From Mycobacterium sp. 852002-51163_SCH5372311 (lineage in GTDB: Bacteria > Actinomycetota > Actinomycetes > Mycobacteriales > Mycobacteriaceae), in contig NZ_LZIJ01000090.1 in assembly GCF_001667115.1 (NCBI RefSeq), forward strand, positions 62,001 through 126,000: DNA of 64,000 nt, read 5' to 3'. Position numbers and translations under genes: made by a program. This document shows positions 15,460 through 24,433 of this stretch, in pieces; the first letter of the stretch is position 1; each line of letters starts with the position of its first letter. Under the pieces are notes generated by a model, which made no database searches, was not told where the DNA came from, and worked only from the letters and a program-made list of their open reading frames with translations.

Positions 15460-18400
15460 ATGGAGACTCTTATTGACTACCTGCACCTGTGGGAAAAGCA
15501 GCAACCCGACAAAGTCCTTTATCGGTTCGTCGATGTCGACGGACGAGAGCTCGAGCAGTACACCTACCAGAGCTTCGCCGAGAGGACCCGCGAACTGGCG
15601 GCCTACTTGTCGACCGAGGTCGGCCTCAAGCCCGGAGAGCGTGCGCTGCTCGTCTACCCGCCGGGCCTGGAAATGGTGGCGGCGCTGATCGCTTGCGCAC
15701 GCATCGGGGTCGTCGCGGTACCGGTCAGTCCTCCCCTTCCCATGGCGTTCGAAGCCGGTCTTGCCAAGCTCAGCTTCATCGCACGGGACAGCCAGGCCAG
15801 GGCCGTGTTGTCGACCAAGGAACTCGAGTACAACTACCGGCTGATGGTGGGTCACCTCGACGGCGTGCCAGCTTGGTCAGATGCCCAGCGCCTTCCGGAC
15901 CTCCCCTGGTTCGCGACCGACGCCACCCGGGAGTTCGGCGGGCCACTCGTGGCGGACACACCCGGACCGATCCTGTTCCTGCAGTACACTTCCGGCTCCA
16001 CCAGCGACCCCAAGGGCGTGATGGTGACCCACGCCAACATCATCGCCAACGGCCGCGCCTTCACCGGCGGCGAGGTGAGCGTCAGCTGGCTCCCCCAGCA
16101 CCACGACATGGGCCTGATCTCCGCCTACTTCTTCATCCTGGTGACCGGCGGGACGAATCACGGCATGTCACCGGAGGACTTCCTCAAGAAGCCGGCGACC
16201 TGGCTCCGGCTCATCGGCGAGGTCCGCGCGACGCACTCACCGTGCCCGAACTTCGCACTCGAGTACTGCCTGCGCGAGGACAAGCTGCCCACGTCCGAAT
16301 TGGTCGACATCGACCTGAGTAGCCTCGACTCGTTCGTCACCGGGGCGGAACCCCTGCGCGCCAAGACCTTCATGCGCTTCCGTGAGCGCTTCGCTCCCTA
16401 CGGACTGAAGCCTGAGGCGGTGACCGGTGCCTACGGCCTGGCGGAAAACACGCTGATCGTCACCCTGCGGGGACGCCAGATTCTGGCGGTCAACAAACGA
16501 GCGCTGCAACAGAACGTCGCGCGAGTGGAGAAGACACTGCCGGAGAACAACAACCAGGCTCTGCTGGTGAGCTCAGGCAAGCCCCTCCCCGAGAACATCG
16601 TCCGGATTGTCGATCCCGAAACGCGGCAGGCTCTGAACGAGGGCCAGGTCGGTGAGGTTTGGGTGGACGGACCGTCCAAGGCAGACGGCTACTGGCAGCG
16701 CCCGGACGCCACCGCCGAGTTGTTCGGCGCCCGCATCGCCGGCGACGAAGAGCGCACTTATCTGCGCACCGGCGACCTCGGTTTCATGTACGAGGGTGAG
16801 CTGTTCGTCTGCGGCCGGACCAAGGACCTGATCATCGTGCGCGGTGTCAACTGCTACCCCGCGGACATCGAGGCCGTCGTGGAACGAGCGGCGCCGGAAA
16901 TCCGGCACGGCTGCGTCGCCGCCTTCTCGGTCGAGAACGAGGAGCAGGAGGCGCTGGTTGTGGTCGCCGAGGTGCGTGACGACAACACGCTCCCGGACAC
17001 CAAAACCCTGGCGCGGGCGATCCGCAAGCACTGCCACATCGAACCGCACACCATTGCGTTGCTGCCGGCGCGCAGCATCCCCAAGACCACGTCGGGGAAG
17101 ATCAGGCGCCGGGAAACCCGTCAGCTCTGGCTGGACGGCAAACTCTCCGCGGTGGCGACCTGGGTTGGTCAACGGACCGCCAACGAAGCGCTGGATGCCA
17201 ACGCGGGACCGATGGAACGCTTCCGCCACCTCATCGACAGCTACGACCTGACCGGTCAGGAGGACTGCTCCTTCGCCGATCTCGGCATCGACTCACTGAG
17301 CCTGGCCGAGCTGCGCAACGACCTGCAGGCCCTGCTCGAAGAGCACGGCGCGGCAGAGCTGGCCGAAGAGGTCAACACGCGGCTGCTCCAGCGGCTGACG
17401 GTCGCCGAGTTCTTCCGGCTGGTAAGCCAATTCGGCGATCAGGACGGGCAACCGCTCGAGACCGTGCGGCAGGCGCTGGCCCAGATTTCGGCGGAGTACG
17501 AGGCGTACGAGATCAGGCAGATGCGCGCCGATGCCCAACTGCCGCTGCCGGCGCTTCCTGAAGCACGGCCGGAGGTGGTGCGCGACGTCCTGGTCACCGG
17601 CGTCACCGGGTTCCTGGGACCGTTCCTGCTGAGCAGCCTGCTCACGCAGACGTCCTACACCCTGCACACGCTGATGCGCGCCACGGACCCAGACCACGGT
17701 CTGGACCGCATAGTCGCCTCGCTGCGGCGGGCTCAGCTCTGGTCACCGGAGTTGGAAGCCGAAGTCCGGGCGCGGGTGCGGGTGATCTGCGGCGATCTGG
17801 CCGAGCCTCACCTCGGCATCGGAGAAGCAGCGTTCCAGCATCTGGCGGAGAACATCGACGCCATCGTCCACAACGGCGCCCTGGTCAACTACGTGCGGAC
17901 CTACGACGCCCTGCGGCCCGCCAATGTGGGCGGTACCTGGGAGCTGCTGCGCCTGGCCATGACCGCCCACCGCAAGGCTTTCCACCTGGTCTCGAGCACC
18001 TTCATCTACGGGTGGAGCACATTGCCGGTGGTCGGTGAGTGGGATGCGAACGAAGCGATGAGCGGCCTGGACTTCGGCTACTCCCAGACCAAGTGGGTCG
18101 CCGAGCAGCTGGTGCTGGAAGCCCAGCGTCAAGGACTCGACGTGCGGATCTACCGGCCCTCGCTCATCTCCCCCACCAGCGCGGGCTTCGGGAGCAGCGA
18201 GGACATCCTGGTCCGCCTGACGGCGTTCATGATTCAGCACGGCGTGGCCGTCGAGGCGTTCAACCAGATCAGCCTGCTGCCTGCGGACCTGGTCGCCGAT
18301 CACATCGTCGAGTTGATGGAAACGGAGCTCCCGGCTGAGGTGGGCACCGTCTTCAACATCACCGCCGACGACTACTACGGCCTGATGGATGTCACCCGGC

Positions 18401-18711
18401 TGTTGTCCGAACGGCACGGCTACCACTTCGAGTACCACGACATCCCGTCCTTCACCGAGCAGGTGAACCGGTTGGCCGGGCCTGGCGATCCGCTGTATCC
18501 GCTGGTCGATTTCCTCACCCGTTCGGCCAGCAAGATCACGGCAATGCGGGACAAGCGCTACGACAACACCCAGTACCGGCGTGCACGCTCGCTGGCCAAG
18601 GTCCGTCTCAGCGAGCCGTCCCTGGGACACACTGTCGACGACCTGCTTCGGTTCGTTCGGAGCGAAGGTCTGATCAGCGAGGCGGAGACCGAGACCCGAT
18701 GCAGTGCCTAG
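15460..18711 (+). CDS. Fatty acyl-AMP ligase - ACP - thioester reductase
   Basis: A three-domain protein of 1083 residues (ATG 15460 with GGAG eight bases upstream; a GTG at 15451 is possible). The adenylation domain (1-580) has TSGSTSDPKG near 177 and SWLPQHHDMGLI near 209, the latter typical of FAAL-type ligases that load ACPs. A carrier domain follows with DLGIDSLSL, phosphopantetheine Ser612. The reductase domain (about 705-1050) has VTGVTGFLG near 712 and the SDR pair Tyr874/Lys878 in YSQTK. It should activate a fatty acid, bind it as a thioester in cis and release it reductively as aldehyde, possibly alcohol. It is shorter than typical carboxylic acid reductases (about 1170). First gene of a four-gene operon. 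Confidence 0.88.
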   Translation: METLIDYLHLWEKQQPDKVLYRFVDVDGRELEQYTYQSFAERTRELAAYLSTEVGLKPGERALLVYPPGLEMVAALIACARIGVVAVPVSPPLPMAFEAGLAKLSFIARDSQARAVLSTKELEYNYRLMVGHLDGVPAWSDAQRLPDLPWFATDATREFGGPLVADTPGPILFLQYTSGSTSDPKGVMVTHANIIANGRAFTGGEVSVSWLPQHHDMGLISAYFFILVTGGTNHGMSPEDFLKKPATWLRLIGEVRATHSPCPNFALEYCLREDKLPTSELVDIDLSSLDSFVTGAEPLRAKTFMRFRERFAPYGLKPEAVTGAYGLAENTLIVTLRGRQILAVNKRALQQNVARVEKTLPENNNQALLVSSGKPLPENIVRIVDPETRQALNEGQVGEVWVDGPSKADGYWQRPDATAELFGARIAGDEERTYLRTGDLGFMYEGELFVCGRTKDLIIVRGVNCYPADIEAVVERAAPEIRHGCVAAFSVENEEQEALVVVAEVRDDNTLPDTKTLARAIRKHCHIEPHTIALLPARSIPKTTSGKIRRRETRQLWLDGKLSAVATWVGQRTANEALDANAGPMERFRHLIDSYDLTGQEDCSFADLGIDSLSLAELRNDLQALLEEHGAAELAEEVNTRLLQRLTVAEFFRLVSQFGDQDGQPLETVRQALAQISAEYEAYEIRQMRADAQLPLPALPEARPEVVRDVLVTGVTGFLGPFLLSSLLTQTSYTLHTLMRATDPDHGLDRIVASLRRAQLWSPELEAEVRARVRVICGDLAEPHLGIGEAAFQHLAENIDAIVHNGALVNYVRTYDALRPANVGGTWELLRLAMTAHRKAFHLVSSTFIYGWSTLPVVGEWDANEAMSGLDFGYSQTKWVAEQLVLEAQRQGLDVRIYRPSLISPTSAGFGSSEDILVRLTAFMIQHGVAVEAFNQISLLPADLVADHIVELMETELPAEVGTVFNITADDYYGLMDVTRLLSERHGYHFEYHDIPSFTEQVNRLAGPGDPLYPLVDFLTRSASKITAMRDKRYDNTQYRRARSLAKVRLSEPSLGHTVDDLLRFVRSEGLISEAETETRCSA

Positions 18712-18756
18712 GCACACTGCGGTGTCGTAAAGCGATATTCTGCGAAAGGGTTCACC

Positions 18757-19665
18757 ATGTTCACCGTCGATGACCAGGCAACTGGCCGGCATGACGAGTC
18801 GCTCGACCACGAGCGACTTGTCCTGCAGGCGCGCGACGTCGACTTCGATTGGGCCAAGCTGCCTTTCCACTATGTGCCCAACGAGGTCATGGCCACGCAT
18901 TTCTGCAATGTCCTGCACCTGCTGCTGCCTGCGGGCGAGGAGTTCATCGCAGCGATATTCAAAGAGGCGTTGCCGCTGATCCAGGACGATCAGCTGCGGC
19001 TCGACGTCCAGGGCTTCATTGCCCAGGAAGCCATGCACTCCCAGGCGCACTCAGGGGTGCTGGACCACTTCGCCGCCAGGGGAATCGACCTGACGCCGTT
19101 CGTCGACCAGGTCACCTGGATGTTCCAGAAGCTGCTCGGCGACCGGCCCCGCTGGAGCCGGCGGCGACGGCAGAGCTGGTTGCTGGAGCGGGTGTCGATG
19201 GTGGCGGCCCTCGAGCACTACACCGCCATCCTGGGTGAGTGGATTCTCGACACACCGCAACTCGACGCCGCCGGCGCCGACCCGGTGATGCTGGACCTGC
19301 TGCGCTGGCACGGTGCCGAAGAAGTCGAGCACAAGGCGGTCGCTTTCGACACCATGAAGCATCTGCGCGCCGGGTACTGGCGGCAGGTGCGCACCCAGCT
19401 GCTGATAACGCCGGCGCTGGCACTGTTGTGGATCCGCGGCGTGCGCTTCATGTATTCGGTCGACCCGCACTTGCCACCGGGGACCAAGGCGCGCTGGCGT
19501 GACTACCTGTCCGCGGCACGCCGGGGCTTGCTGCCCGGACCGACGCAGTTCCTGCCGGTCATCAGCGCCTACTACAAGCCCGGTTTTCACCCGTCCCAGC
19601 TGGGCGGGGTGGGACGCGCGGTCGACTACCTGGCGCGATCGCCCGCAGCGCGCGCATCTCACTGA
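18757..19665 (+). CDS. Ferritin-like diiron protein ('metal-dependent hydrolase', PF10118-type)
   Basis: A 302-residue, mostly helical protein. It carries two ExxH motifs, EAMH (Glu91, His94) and, in HGAEEVEH, Glu189/His192, plus Glu61/62 and Glu153-His154. This is the ligand pattern expected of a carboxylate-bridged diiron centre. The family is annotated as predicted metal-dependent hydrolase, but the ligand set also fits an oxygenase, oxidase or desaturase. Near the C-terminus LLITPALALLWIRGVRF is hydrophobic and may contact membrane or lipid. It lies 45 bases after the acyl reductase and two genes before a ferredoxin-type reductase, which could supply electrons (inference). Confidence 0.72.
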   Translation: MFTVDDQATGRHDESLDHERLVLQARDVDFDWAKLPFHYVPNEVMATHFCNVLHLLLPAGEEFIAAIFKEALPLIQDDQLRLDVQGFIAQEAMHSQAHSGVLDHFAARGIDLTPFVDQVTWMFQKLLGDRPRWSRRRRQSWLLERVSMVAALEHYTAILGEWILDTPQLDAAGADPVMLDLLRWHGAEEVEHKAVAFDTMKHLRAGYWRQVRTQLLITPALALLWIRGVRFMYSVDPHLPPGTKARWRDYLSAARRGLLPGPTQFLPVISAYYKPGFHPSQLGGVGRAVDYLARSPAARASH

Positions 19666-19683
19666 ACGCTCCGCGGACGACAC

Positions 19684-21387
19684 ATGACCACCATCCAGGC
19701 CGCTTCTACCACCGTGCCCGCATCGGACGGCGTGAACCTGGCGGTTCACGCCTACACCGAAATCGACAACCGGCGACCGACCATCCTTGCCGTCCACGGC
19801 TACCCGGACAACCACCACGTCTGGGACGGGGTCGCCCGGGAACTCAGCCGGCGCCACGACGGCAAGTACAACTTCGTTGCCTTCGACGTGCGCGGGGCCG
19901 GCGAATCGTCAACGCCGGCAGAAAGATCCGGCTATCGGCTCCCCCAGCTGGTCGCCGATATCGGCGCGGTGATCGACAGCCTCGGCGTCGACGCGGTGCA
20001 CCTGCTCGCCCACGACTGGGGCTCCATCCAGGCCTGGGCAGCGGTCACCGACGACTCGGTGATGGGCAGGGTCGCATCGTTCACGTCGATCTCCGGGCCG
20101 CACCTGAACTACGCCGGCAAGTTTCTGCGGTCAGCCCGTACCCCGCGTGCCGTTGCCGACGTGGTGAAGCAATTTTTCGCCTCGTCGTACATCTGGTTCA
20201 TCCTGAGCCCGGTCGTTCCCGAGCTGGCGGCCCGCTCCGGGGTAGGCGCGAAAATCTTTGAGACAGTTGAGCATATCGGCCAGACAAGCACACGCACTCA
20301 GCGACGTGCGGACTACAGATCGACCCGTGACTACCTCAACGGGCTCAACCTGTATCGCGCCAACATGCCCGCGCCGATGCTGAAGCCGCCGGCACGGCTC
20401 CCGCAGACCACCGTCCCGGTGCAGGTACTGGCAGCCCGACAGGACTACTTCGTCTCGCCGGCCCTGCAGCGGTTCACCGGTTCGATCCCGGCCCGCAGCA
20501 GGGTCCTCCCGATCGAAGGCGGGCACTGGGTGGTGGCCTCGCGTCCCGACGTCATCGCCCGGTTGACCGCCGAGTGGATCGACCTCGTCATCGAGGGCGG
20601 GGCTACGGTGGCCGAGTCGGTCGTCGCCACCGGCCGTCGTGACGTGCGGGGCAAATTGGCCTTGGTCACCGGGTCGGGCGCCGGGATCGGCCGGGCCACC
20701 GCGATGGAGCTGGCCCGCCAGGGTGCCGCCACCGTCCTGGTGGTCGACCGTGATCTGGCCGGCGCCGAAGGCACCGCCGATGCCGTCCGCTCCGCGGGGG
20801 CCGAGGCCGCGGTCTACCAGGTCGACGTCAGCGACGAAACGGCGATGAATACCCTTGCGGCACAAGTGCTCGACAAGCACGGCGTGGTCGACATCCTGGT
20901 GAACAACGCAGGCATGGGGCTAGCGGGCCGGTTCTTTGAAACCACGCCGGAGCAGTGGGACGCGATCATGGACGTCAACGTGCGCGGCGTCATCCACGCC
21001 AGTCGGGCGTTCGGTGCGCAGATGGTCGAACGGGGCCAAGGCGGGGCGATCATCAATTTGTCGTCGGCCGCGGCGTATGTGCCGTTCAAATCCGCCGTCG
21101 CGTACGTCACGACGAAGGCTGCGGTGCTCGCGTTCAGCGAATCGTTGCGTGCAGATCTCGCCGACGAGGGCATCACGGTCACGGCGGTATGCCCCGGATT
21201 CGTCAACACGAACTTCGCCAAAAGCATGATCTATCCGGGTATGACCGCCAAGGCGATTGTCAAAGCAGTCCGAACCGGCCCAGCGGTGTTGCCGGTCACG
21301 CCCAAGTCCTGGGTCGGCTATGCGGCACGCCGCATCAGTCCGTCGTCCATTCGCCGGTTCGCGCGATTAGACATTAGACAGAGATAG
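19684..21387 (+). CDS. Alpha/beta hydrolase (epoxide-hydrolase type) - SDR fusion, EphD-like
   Basis: A 567-residue bifunctional protein. Residues 1-310 are an alpha/beta hydrolase with HGYPDNHHVWD (oxyanion region) and LLAHDWGSIQAW, in which Asp111 takes the nucleophile position as in epoxide hydrolases. Residues 325-550 are a classical SDR with TGSGAGIGRAT near 331, NNAG and the catalytic Tyr474/Lys478 (YVTTK). The architecture equals EphD of M. tuberculosis, an enzyme implicated in mycolate metabolism. It starts 18 bases after the diiron gene. In this operon the SDR could reduce the aldehyde or oxidise an alcohol and the hydrolase could open an epoxide. Confidence 0.88.
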   Translation: MTTIQAASTTVPASDGVNLAVHAYTEIDNRRPTILAVHGYPDNHHVWDGVARELSRRHDGKYNFVAFDVRGAGESSTPAERSGYRLPQLVADIGAVIDSLGVDAVHLLAHDWGSIQAWAAVTDDSVMGRVASFTSISGPHLNYAGKFLRSARTPRAVADVVKQFFASSYIWFILSPVVPELAARSGVGAKIFETVEHIGQTSTRTQRRADYRSTRDYLNGLNLYRANMPAPMLKPPARLPQTTVPVQVLAARQDYFVSPALQRFTGSIPARSRVLPIEGGHWVVASRPDVIARLTAEWIDLVIEGGATVAESVVATGRRDVRGKLALVTGSGAGIGRATAMELARQGAATVLVVDRDLAGAEGTADAVRSAGAEAAVYQVDVSDETAMNTLAAQVLDKHGVVDILVNNAGMGLAGRFFETTPEQWDAIMDVNVRGVIHASRAFGAQMVERGQGGAIINLSSAAAYVPFKSAVAYVTTKAAVLAFSESLRADLADEGITVTAVCPGFVNTNFAKSMIYPGMTAKAIVKAVRTGPAVLPVTPKSWVGYAARRISPSSIRRFARLDIRQR

Positions 21388-21398
21388 CGAGAACTCCT

Positions 21399-22475
21399 GT
21401 GTCACAGACCATTTGGGGTAGTAGACCCGCCGACTTGTACGGCCGGCGCTCCCGCGACCGTTTTCTCACCGCGTTGACCGGCGCCGGCACCCTCTTCGGC
21501 AGCTTCGCGTCGTTGTCGCGATGGAATCCGTCGCGGATAGTGCCGGTACAGCGGAACAACATCGCCGTGGTCACCAAACGCGAACTGGTCGCCCCCGACG
21601 TGGTCGCCTTGACGCTGGCAGACCCCGACGGCGCATTGCTGCCGTCTTGGACCCCCGGCGCCCACATCGATGTTCGACTGCCTTCGGGCCGCCGCCGGCA
21701 GTACTCGTTGTGCGGTTCACCCGGCCGGCGCACCGACTACCGCATCGCCGTGCGCCGGATCGCCGATGGCGGCGGCGGCTCCATCGAGATGCATGACAGC
21801 TTCGACGCGGGCGACACGCTGGTGTTCGAAGGCCCCCGCAACGCGTTTTATCTCGTCACGGACGAGCAGGAGCTGTTGTTCGTGATCGGCGGCATCGGGG
21901 TGACCCCGATCCTGCCCATGATGCGACTGGCTCAGCAGCGCGGAATGCAATGGCGTGCAGTGTATGCCGGCCGGAGCCGCCAGTACATGCCGCTGCTGGA
22001 CGAAGTGGTGGCGGTGGCGCCGGACCGGGTCTCCGTTTGGGCCGACGACGAGCGCGGCCGGATGCCCACGGCGGCGGATCTGCTTGCCGATGCCGGGCCG
22101 GCGACGGCGGTGTACGTGTGCGGCCCGACCGCCATGCTGGAGTCGGTGCGCACAGCCCGCGATGAGCAAGCCGACGCGCCGCTGCACTATGAACGGTTCG
22201 GCCCGCCGCCGGTCGTCGACGGTGTGCCGTTCGAGCTGGAACTCGCGCGCTCGAAGCGGGTACTCAGCGTGCCGGCGAACCGGTCGGCGCTGGGCGTGAT
22301 GCTCGACGGCGACCCGACCACCCCGTATTCGTGCCAGCAAGGCTTCTGCGGAACCTGCAAGGTCAAGGTGGTGGGCGGGGAAGTCGATCGCCGCGGGCGC
22401 GCAGCGGAAGATCGGGACGAAATGCTGGTCTGCGTGTCCCGGGCGAAAAATGGTCGTGTGGTGATCGACGCCTGA
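21399..22475 (+). CDS. PDR/VanB-type 2Fe-2S ferredoxin-flavin reductase
   Basis: A 358-residue one-component electron-transfer protein. FAD-binding motif RQYSLCG lies at 100-106, the nucleotide-binding GGIGVTPI at 164-171, a CGP motif near 241, and a C-terminal plant-type 2Fe-2S domain with Cys312, Cys317, Cys320 and Cys345. It carries electrons from NAD(P)H to an oxygenase. The first 45 residues contain a hydrophobic patch (FLTALTGAGTLFGSF) absent from many relatives and perhaps membrane-associating. GTG 21399 starts 11 bases after the EphD-like stop. The diiron protein two genes upstream is the obvious partner, though not proven. Confidence 0.88.
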   Translation: MSQTIWGSRPADLYGRRSRDRFLTALTGAGTLFGSFASLSRWNPSRIVPVQRNNIAVVTKRELVAPDVVALTLADPDGALLPSWTPGAHIDVRLPSGRRRQYSLCGSPGRRTDYRIAVRRIADGGGGSIEMHDSFDAGDTLVFEGPRNAFYLVTDEQELLFVIGGIGVTPILPMMRLAQQRGMQWRAVYAGRSRQYMPLLDEVVAVAPDRVSVWADDERGRMPTAADLLADAGPATAVYVCGPTAMLESVRTARDEQADAPLHYERFGPPPVVDGVPFELELARSKRVLSVPANRSALGVMLDGDPTTPYSCQQGFCGTCKVKVVGGEVDRRGRAAEDRDEMLVCVSRAKNGRVVIDA

Positions 22476-22482
22476 TCGACCC

Positions 22483-23280
22483 ATGCGTCGTCAAATTCCG
22501 GCCATCGTCAGCCGTCGCCGAGCATTGCAACTGGCAGGCGGCGCGGGCCTGGCGGCCGTTGTCGGCGGCTGTGCGACAACGAAACCCGGCACCGCGCCGA
22601 GCGTGACCTCTAGCCCCAATCCGGTAACCGCTGCGCCCAGTACCGTCGGCTCGGCGCCAAGCCCGACTCGTGTCTCCCCCACCACAAGCAGCGCGGGCGT
22701 GCTGCTGTGCCGCGATTCCTGGGGAGCCCGTCCCGCCCGGGCCGGTGGCAAGCCGCACACCCTCACCCGGATGACCATCCACCACTCGGGGGTCGTTCTG
22801 GGCGACAACCGCAAGGCGCCGGGCCGCCTGCGCCAGCACCAGCGTTATCACCAAGACCAGCTCGGCTGGATCGACATTGCCTACCACGTGAGCGTCGACC
22901 GCAACGGCGACATCTACGAGTTGCGCACCCCGACGTTAGCCGGCGACACCGCAACCGACTACGACACAACCGGCCACTTCCTCGTGCTCTGCGAAGGGGA
23001 TTTCGACGTAGAAGAGGTGACCGAAGCCCAACTCAACGGAGCAGCTTTGGTATTCGCTTGGGCCGCACAAACATTCGGCCTGGCGAGCGACACCCTGGCC
23101 GGCCACCGCGACGTCGCGCCGACCACCTCTTGCCCGGGGGCGAACCTCTATTCCCATCTCACGTCCGGGGATCTCAAACACCGCATCGACGCCCTGCTGG
23201 CCGCAGGCAGCGTGAGCCTGCAAAAAATCTGTGGCCCCGACGCGTCGGCCGTCGTTGCTGATATCGAAGCAGGCCGCTGA
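22483..23280 (+). CDS. Tat-exported lipoprotein N-acetylmuramoyl-L-alanine amidase (PGRP/Amidase_2)
   Basis: A 265-residue protein with a twin-arginine signal (SRRRALQLAGG) ending in the lipobox VVGGC (Cys30), then a Pro/Ser/Thr-rich linker. The catalytic domain starts near 75 (CRDSWGARPA). Zinc ligands of the PGRP fold are visible: HHSG (100-101), AGHRD (His208) and SCPG (Cys217), with Tyr134 in IAYHV. It should cleave the bond between muramic acid and L-alanine in peptidoglycan from the outer face of the membrane. ATG lies seven bases after the flavoreductase stop, so it may share that transcript. Confidence 0.88.
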   Translation: MRRQIPAIVSRRRALQLAGGAGLAAVVGGCATTKPGTAPSVTSSPNPVTAAPSTVGSAPSPTRVSPTTSSAGVLLCRDSWGARPARAGGKPHTLTRMTIHHSGVVLGDNRKAPGRLRQHQRYHQDQLGWIDIAYHVSVDRNGDIYELRTPTLAGDTATDYDTTGHFLVLCEGDFDVEEVTEAQLNGAALVFAWAAQTFGLASDTLAGHRDVAPTTSCPGANLYSHLTSGDLKHRIDALLAAGSVSLQKICGPDASAVVADIEAGR

Positions 23281-23303
23281 CGGGACCGAGCTACCCTGAT
23301 CCG

Positions 23304-23567
23304 GTGACCGAGCGTGTCCCCGGCGGGGTGGTACACAAGCTGCCAACAGACCTGCGCAAGGCGCTGATCGCCAACACCACGGCACTTACCGCCTGGAAGG
23401 ACATCACGCCGTTGGCGCGCAATGAGTTCATCTGCTGGGTCGAGGATGCCAGGCAAGAGACGACCCGAGCGCGCCGCATCCGCCGTACCCAGGAGGAGCT
23501 CGAAGAAGGCAAGCGCCGGCCCTGCTGCTGGCCGGGATGCAAGCACCGCGAGCGCACCGGCCGCTAA
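23304..23567 (+). CDS. YdeI/OmpD-associated-like small protein
   Basis: An 87-residue protein (GTG 23304) with LRKALIANTTALTAWKDITPLARNEFICWVEDARQ, the core of the YdeI/OmpD-associated family, followed by a basic tail with CCWPGC. Family function is not firmly known (named for bacteriocin protection). It lies 23 bases after the amidase and is co-directional. Confidence 0.72.
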   Translation: MTERVPGGVVHKLPTDLRKALIANTTALTAWKDITPLARNEFICWVEDARQETTRARRIRRTQEELEEGKRRPCCWPGCKHRERTGR

Positions 23568-23582
23568 AAGTGCAACTCGGAA

Positions 23583-23642
23583 ATAACAATGCAACCCAGA
23601 GATAACAAACATTGCCCCACGCGCCCCACAGGACACTAAAGT
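23583..23642 (+). promoter_or_regulatory. ATAACAA direct repeats and TAAAGT -10 of the next gene
   Basis: ATAACAA occurs at 23583-23589 and 23602-23608 (19-bp period, about two helical turns). A TAAAGT hexamer at 23637-23642 lies seven bases before GTG 23650, consistent with a leaderless transcript of the peptidase-like gene. Confidence 0.45.
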
Positions 23643-23649
23643 ACTGTTC

Positions 23650-24348
23650 GTGCGCAGAGACTTGTTGGGCAATGGGCGGGGCCGATGGCTGGCCATCGCG
23701 GCGTCGCTCGTCGTCTCTGCCGGCATGATCTACGCCCAGGACGCAAAGCCTGCCTGCTGCGGTCAGGCTCCGGCGGCAGCACCGCCAAGCCAGGCTAGCC
23801 CGGCAGCTGGGCCGGCCGGCGCACCGGCGGGTGGGCCGCACACCGCCAGCCCCGAAGAGGTGCAAGCGCTGGCCGCGTTGGCGGCGACCGCTCCCACCAG
23901 TGCCACGGACTTCCAGTTCGCCTTGCCCGCCGGCCGCGCACCGGAGGGTGGGTTGCAGATCCACACCATCTGGGCGGCGCGGGTGATCAGCGTGCTGTTT
24001 CCGCAGATCTCCACCATCGGCGGCTTCCGGCAGGATCCCCTGCCGTGGCATCCCAACGGGCTGGCGATCGACGTGATGATCCCGAACCATGGCAGCCCCG
24101 AGGGCATTGAACTCGGCAACCAAATCGCCGGGTACGCCCTGGCGAATGCCAAGCGATGGGGCGTCAACCACGTCATCTGGCGGCAGAAAATCTATCCGGG
24201 TGTCGGCGCGGGAAGTTGGACGGCCGACTACGGCAACGAAACCGCCAACCACTACGACCACGTACATATCGCCACCGACGGCGGCGGATACCCATCCGGG
24301 CACGAGGTCTACTACATCAATTCGATGCGGCTTGCCCCGCCGAACTAA
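23650..24348 (+). CDS. Exported LAS/M15-like zinc peptidase-fold protein
   Basis: A 232-residue protein starting at a leaderless GTG. A signal peptide (WLAIAASLVVSAGMIYAQ) is followed by CC and an Ala/Pro-rich linker to about 65. The catalytic region has HPNGLAIDV (His134, Asp141), a WRQ motif (177) and HYDHVHI (His204, His206), the H-x6-D ... H-x-H zinc set of LAS-type peptidases such as VanY-like carboxypeptidases. A role in peptide cross-bridge trimming or cell-wall remodelling is inferred, helped by the amidase gene nearby. Related mycobacterial proteins are usually labelled hypothetical. Confidence 0.75.
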   Translation: MRRDLLGNGRGRWLAIAASLVVSAGMIYAQDAKPACCGQAPAAAPPSQASPAAGPAGAPAGGPHTASPEEVQALAALAATAPTSATDFQFALPAGRAPEGGLQIHTIWAARVISVLFPQISTIGGFRQDPLPWHPNGLAIDVMIPNHGSPEGIELGNQIAGYALANAKRWGVNHVIWRQKIYPGVGAGSWTADYGNETANHYDHVHIATDGGGYPSGHEVYYINSMRLAPPN

Positions 24349-24433
24349 CCGAATGATCGACGCCGCCCTGCTCGGCACCGCAGGCCTATAGGCTGGTGCT
24401 TCCGAAGCTTGTGCTTCTTGGGAAGGTAACGAC

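Noticed and set aside
17743..19050. 435-codon minus-strand open frame across the reductase domain and diiron gene
   Set aside because: Spans a gene boundary on the other strand and has no recognisable family text.
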